From Allacma fusca (taxonomy: Eukaryota > Arthropoda > Collembola > Symphypleona > Sminthuridae), in assembly GCA_947179485.1 (NCBI GenBank), contig OX359247.1, positions 52,983,131 through 53,047,130 of the forward strand: a stretch of DNA of 64,000 bases, read 5' to 3'. The stretch's first letter is position 1; each line of letters begins with the position of its first letter. Positions 63,775 through 64,000 of the stretch are shown piece after piece. Below the pieces are notes generated by a model. It was not told the DNA's origin and ran no database searches. It worked only from the letters and a program-made list of their open reading frames with translations. A program made the position numbers and the translations under genes.

Positions 63775-64000
63775 GTAAGTTGTGTATGGAAGCGATTTTT
63801 ACAGAAATATTTTTATATACCTACGACTAAGTCCTTGAAGCATTACTCAATGTTTCGTATTGTATGCTCCAAACCTTGTTATTAATTTGTTGCAAATTCA
63901 TATGTACGTCCAACCATTTCCCTTCAATTCCTTACAGTCACAAAAAAAAAACTAAATTTAATTCTCGTTTCAGAAATGCATTATTGGAATGCATACATTG

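Overview
The window is AT-rich nuclear DNA of an animal, most likely an arthropod. It has spliceosomal introns (GT...AG), a metazoan transcription-factor gene spread over 9 kb, dense microsatellites, many short TACATA/TGTATG-type motifs, and several families of decayed mobile DNA. The overall look recalls a copepod such as a sea louse; that is an impression from memory, not something the sequence proves.

Only one gene looks intact and host-encoded. It is a storkhead-box (STOX1 / Drosophila knockout / C. elegans HAM-1 family) winged-helix gene on the + strand, coding exons from 14989 to 23889. I could chain seven exons with matching phases into an 817-codon frame ending at a TGA, with a poly(A) signal about 220 bases later. 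The conserved N-terminal storkhead region is split over exons 1-3 and the winged helix sits in exon 4.

The remainder is mostly intergenic DNA and transposon remains. (a) 27483-28375: foldback-like element, diverged 115-bp inverted arms around a ~53-bp tandem array. (b) About 31554-33308: a degenerate RING-finger gene with in-frame stops, split by a 412-bp insertion bounded by a perfect 16-bp target duplication. (c) 34161-34263: 103-bp MITE-like element with perfect 20-bp terminal inverted repeats. (d) 34970-35480: fragment of a Ty1/copia-type gag on the - strand. (e) 35965-36498: an unrecognised 177-codon open frame on the - strand. (f) 56348-60452: a 4.1-kb DNA transposon with ~165-bp terminal inverted repeats, each built of five motif copies about 32 bp apart. 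It carries a four-exon DDE-like transposase gene on the - strand, disabled by one frameshift and one nonsense codon. A lone 21-bp copy of its terminus lies at 51917.

The intervals 1-14.9 kb, 36.5-56 kb and 60.5-63.4 kb show no gene I can support beyond weak open frames; they hold microsatellites, small tandem repeats and hairpins. A possible exon pair of a further gene lies at the right edge (63476 onward).

The best candidate for something undescribed is the 56-60 kb transposon: its phased binding-site-like ends, its unassigned superfamily, and the extra terminus 4.4 kb away.
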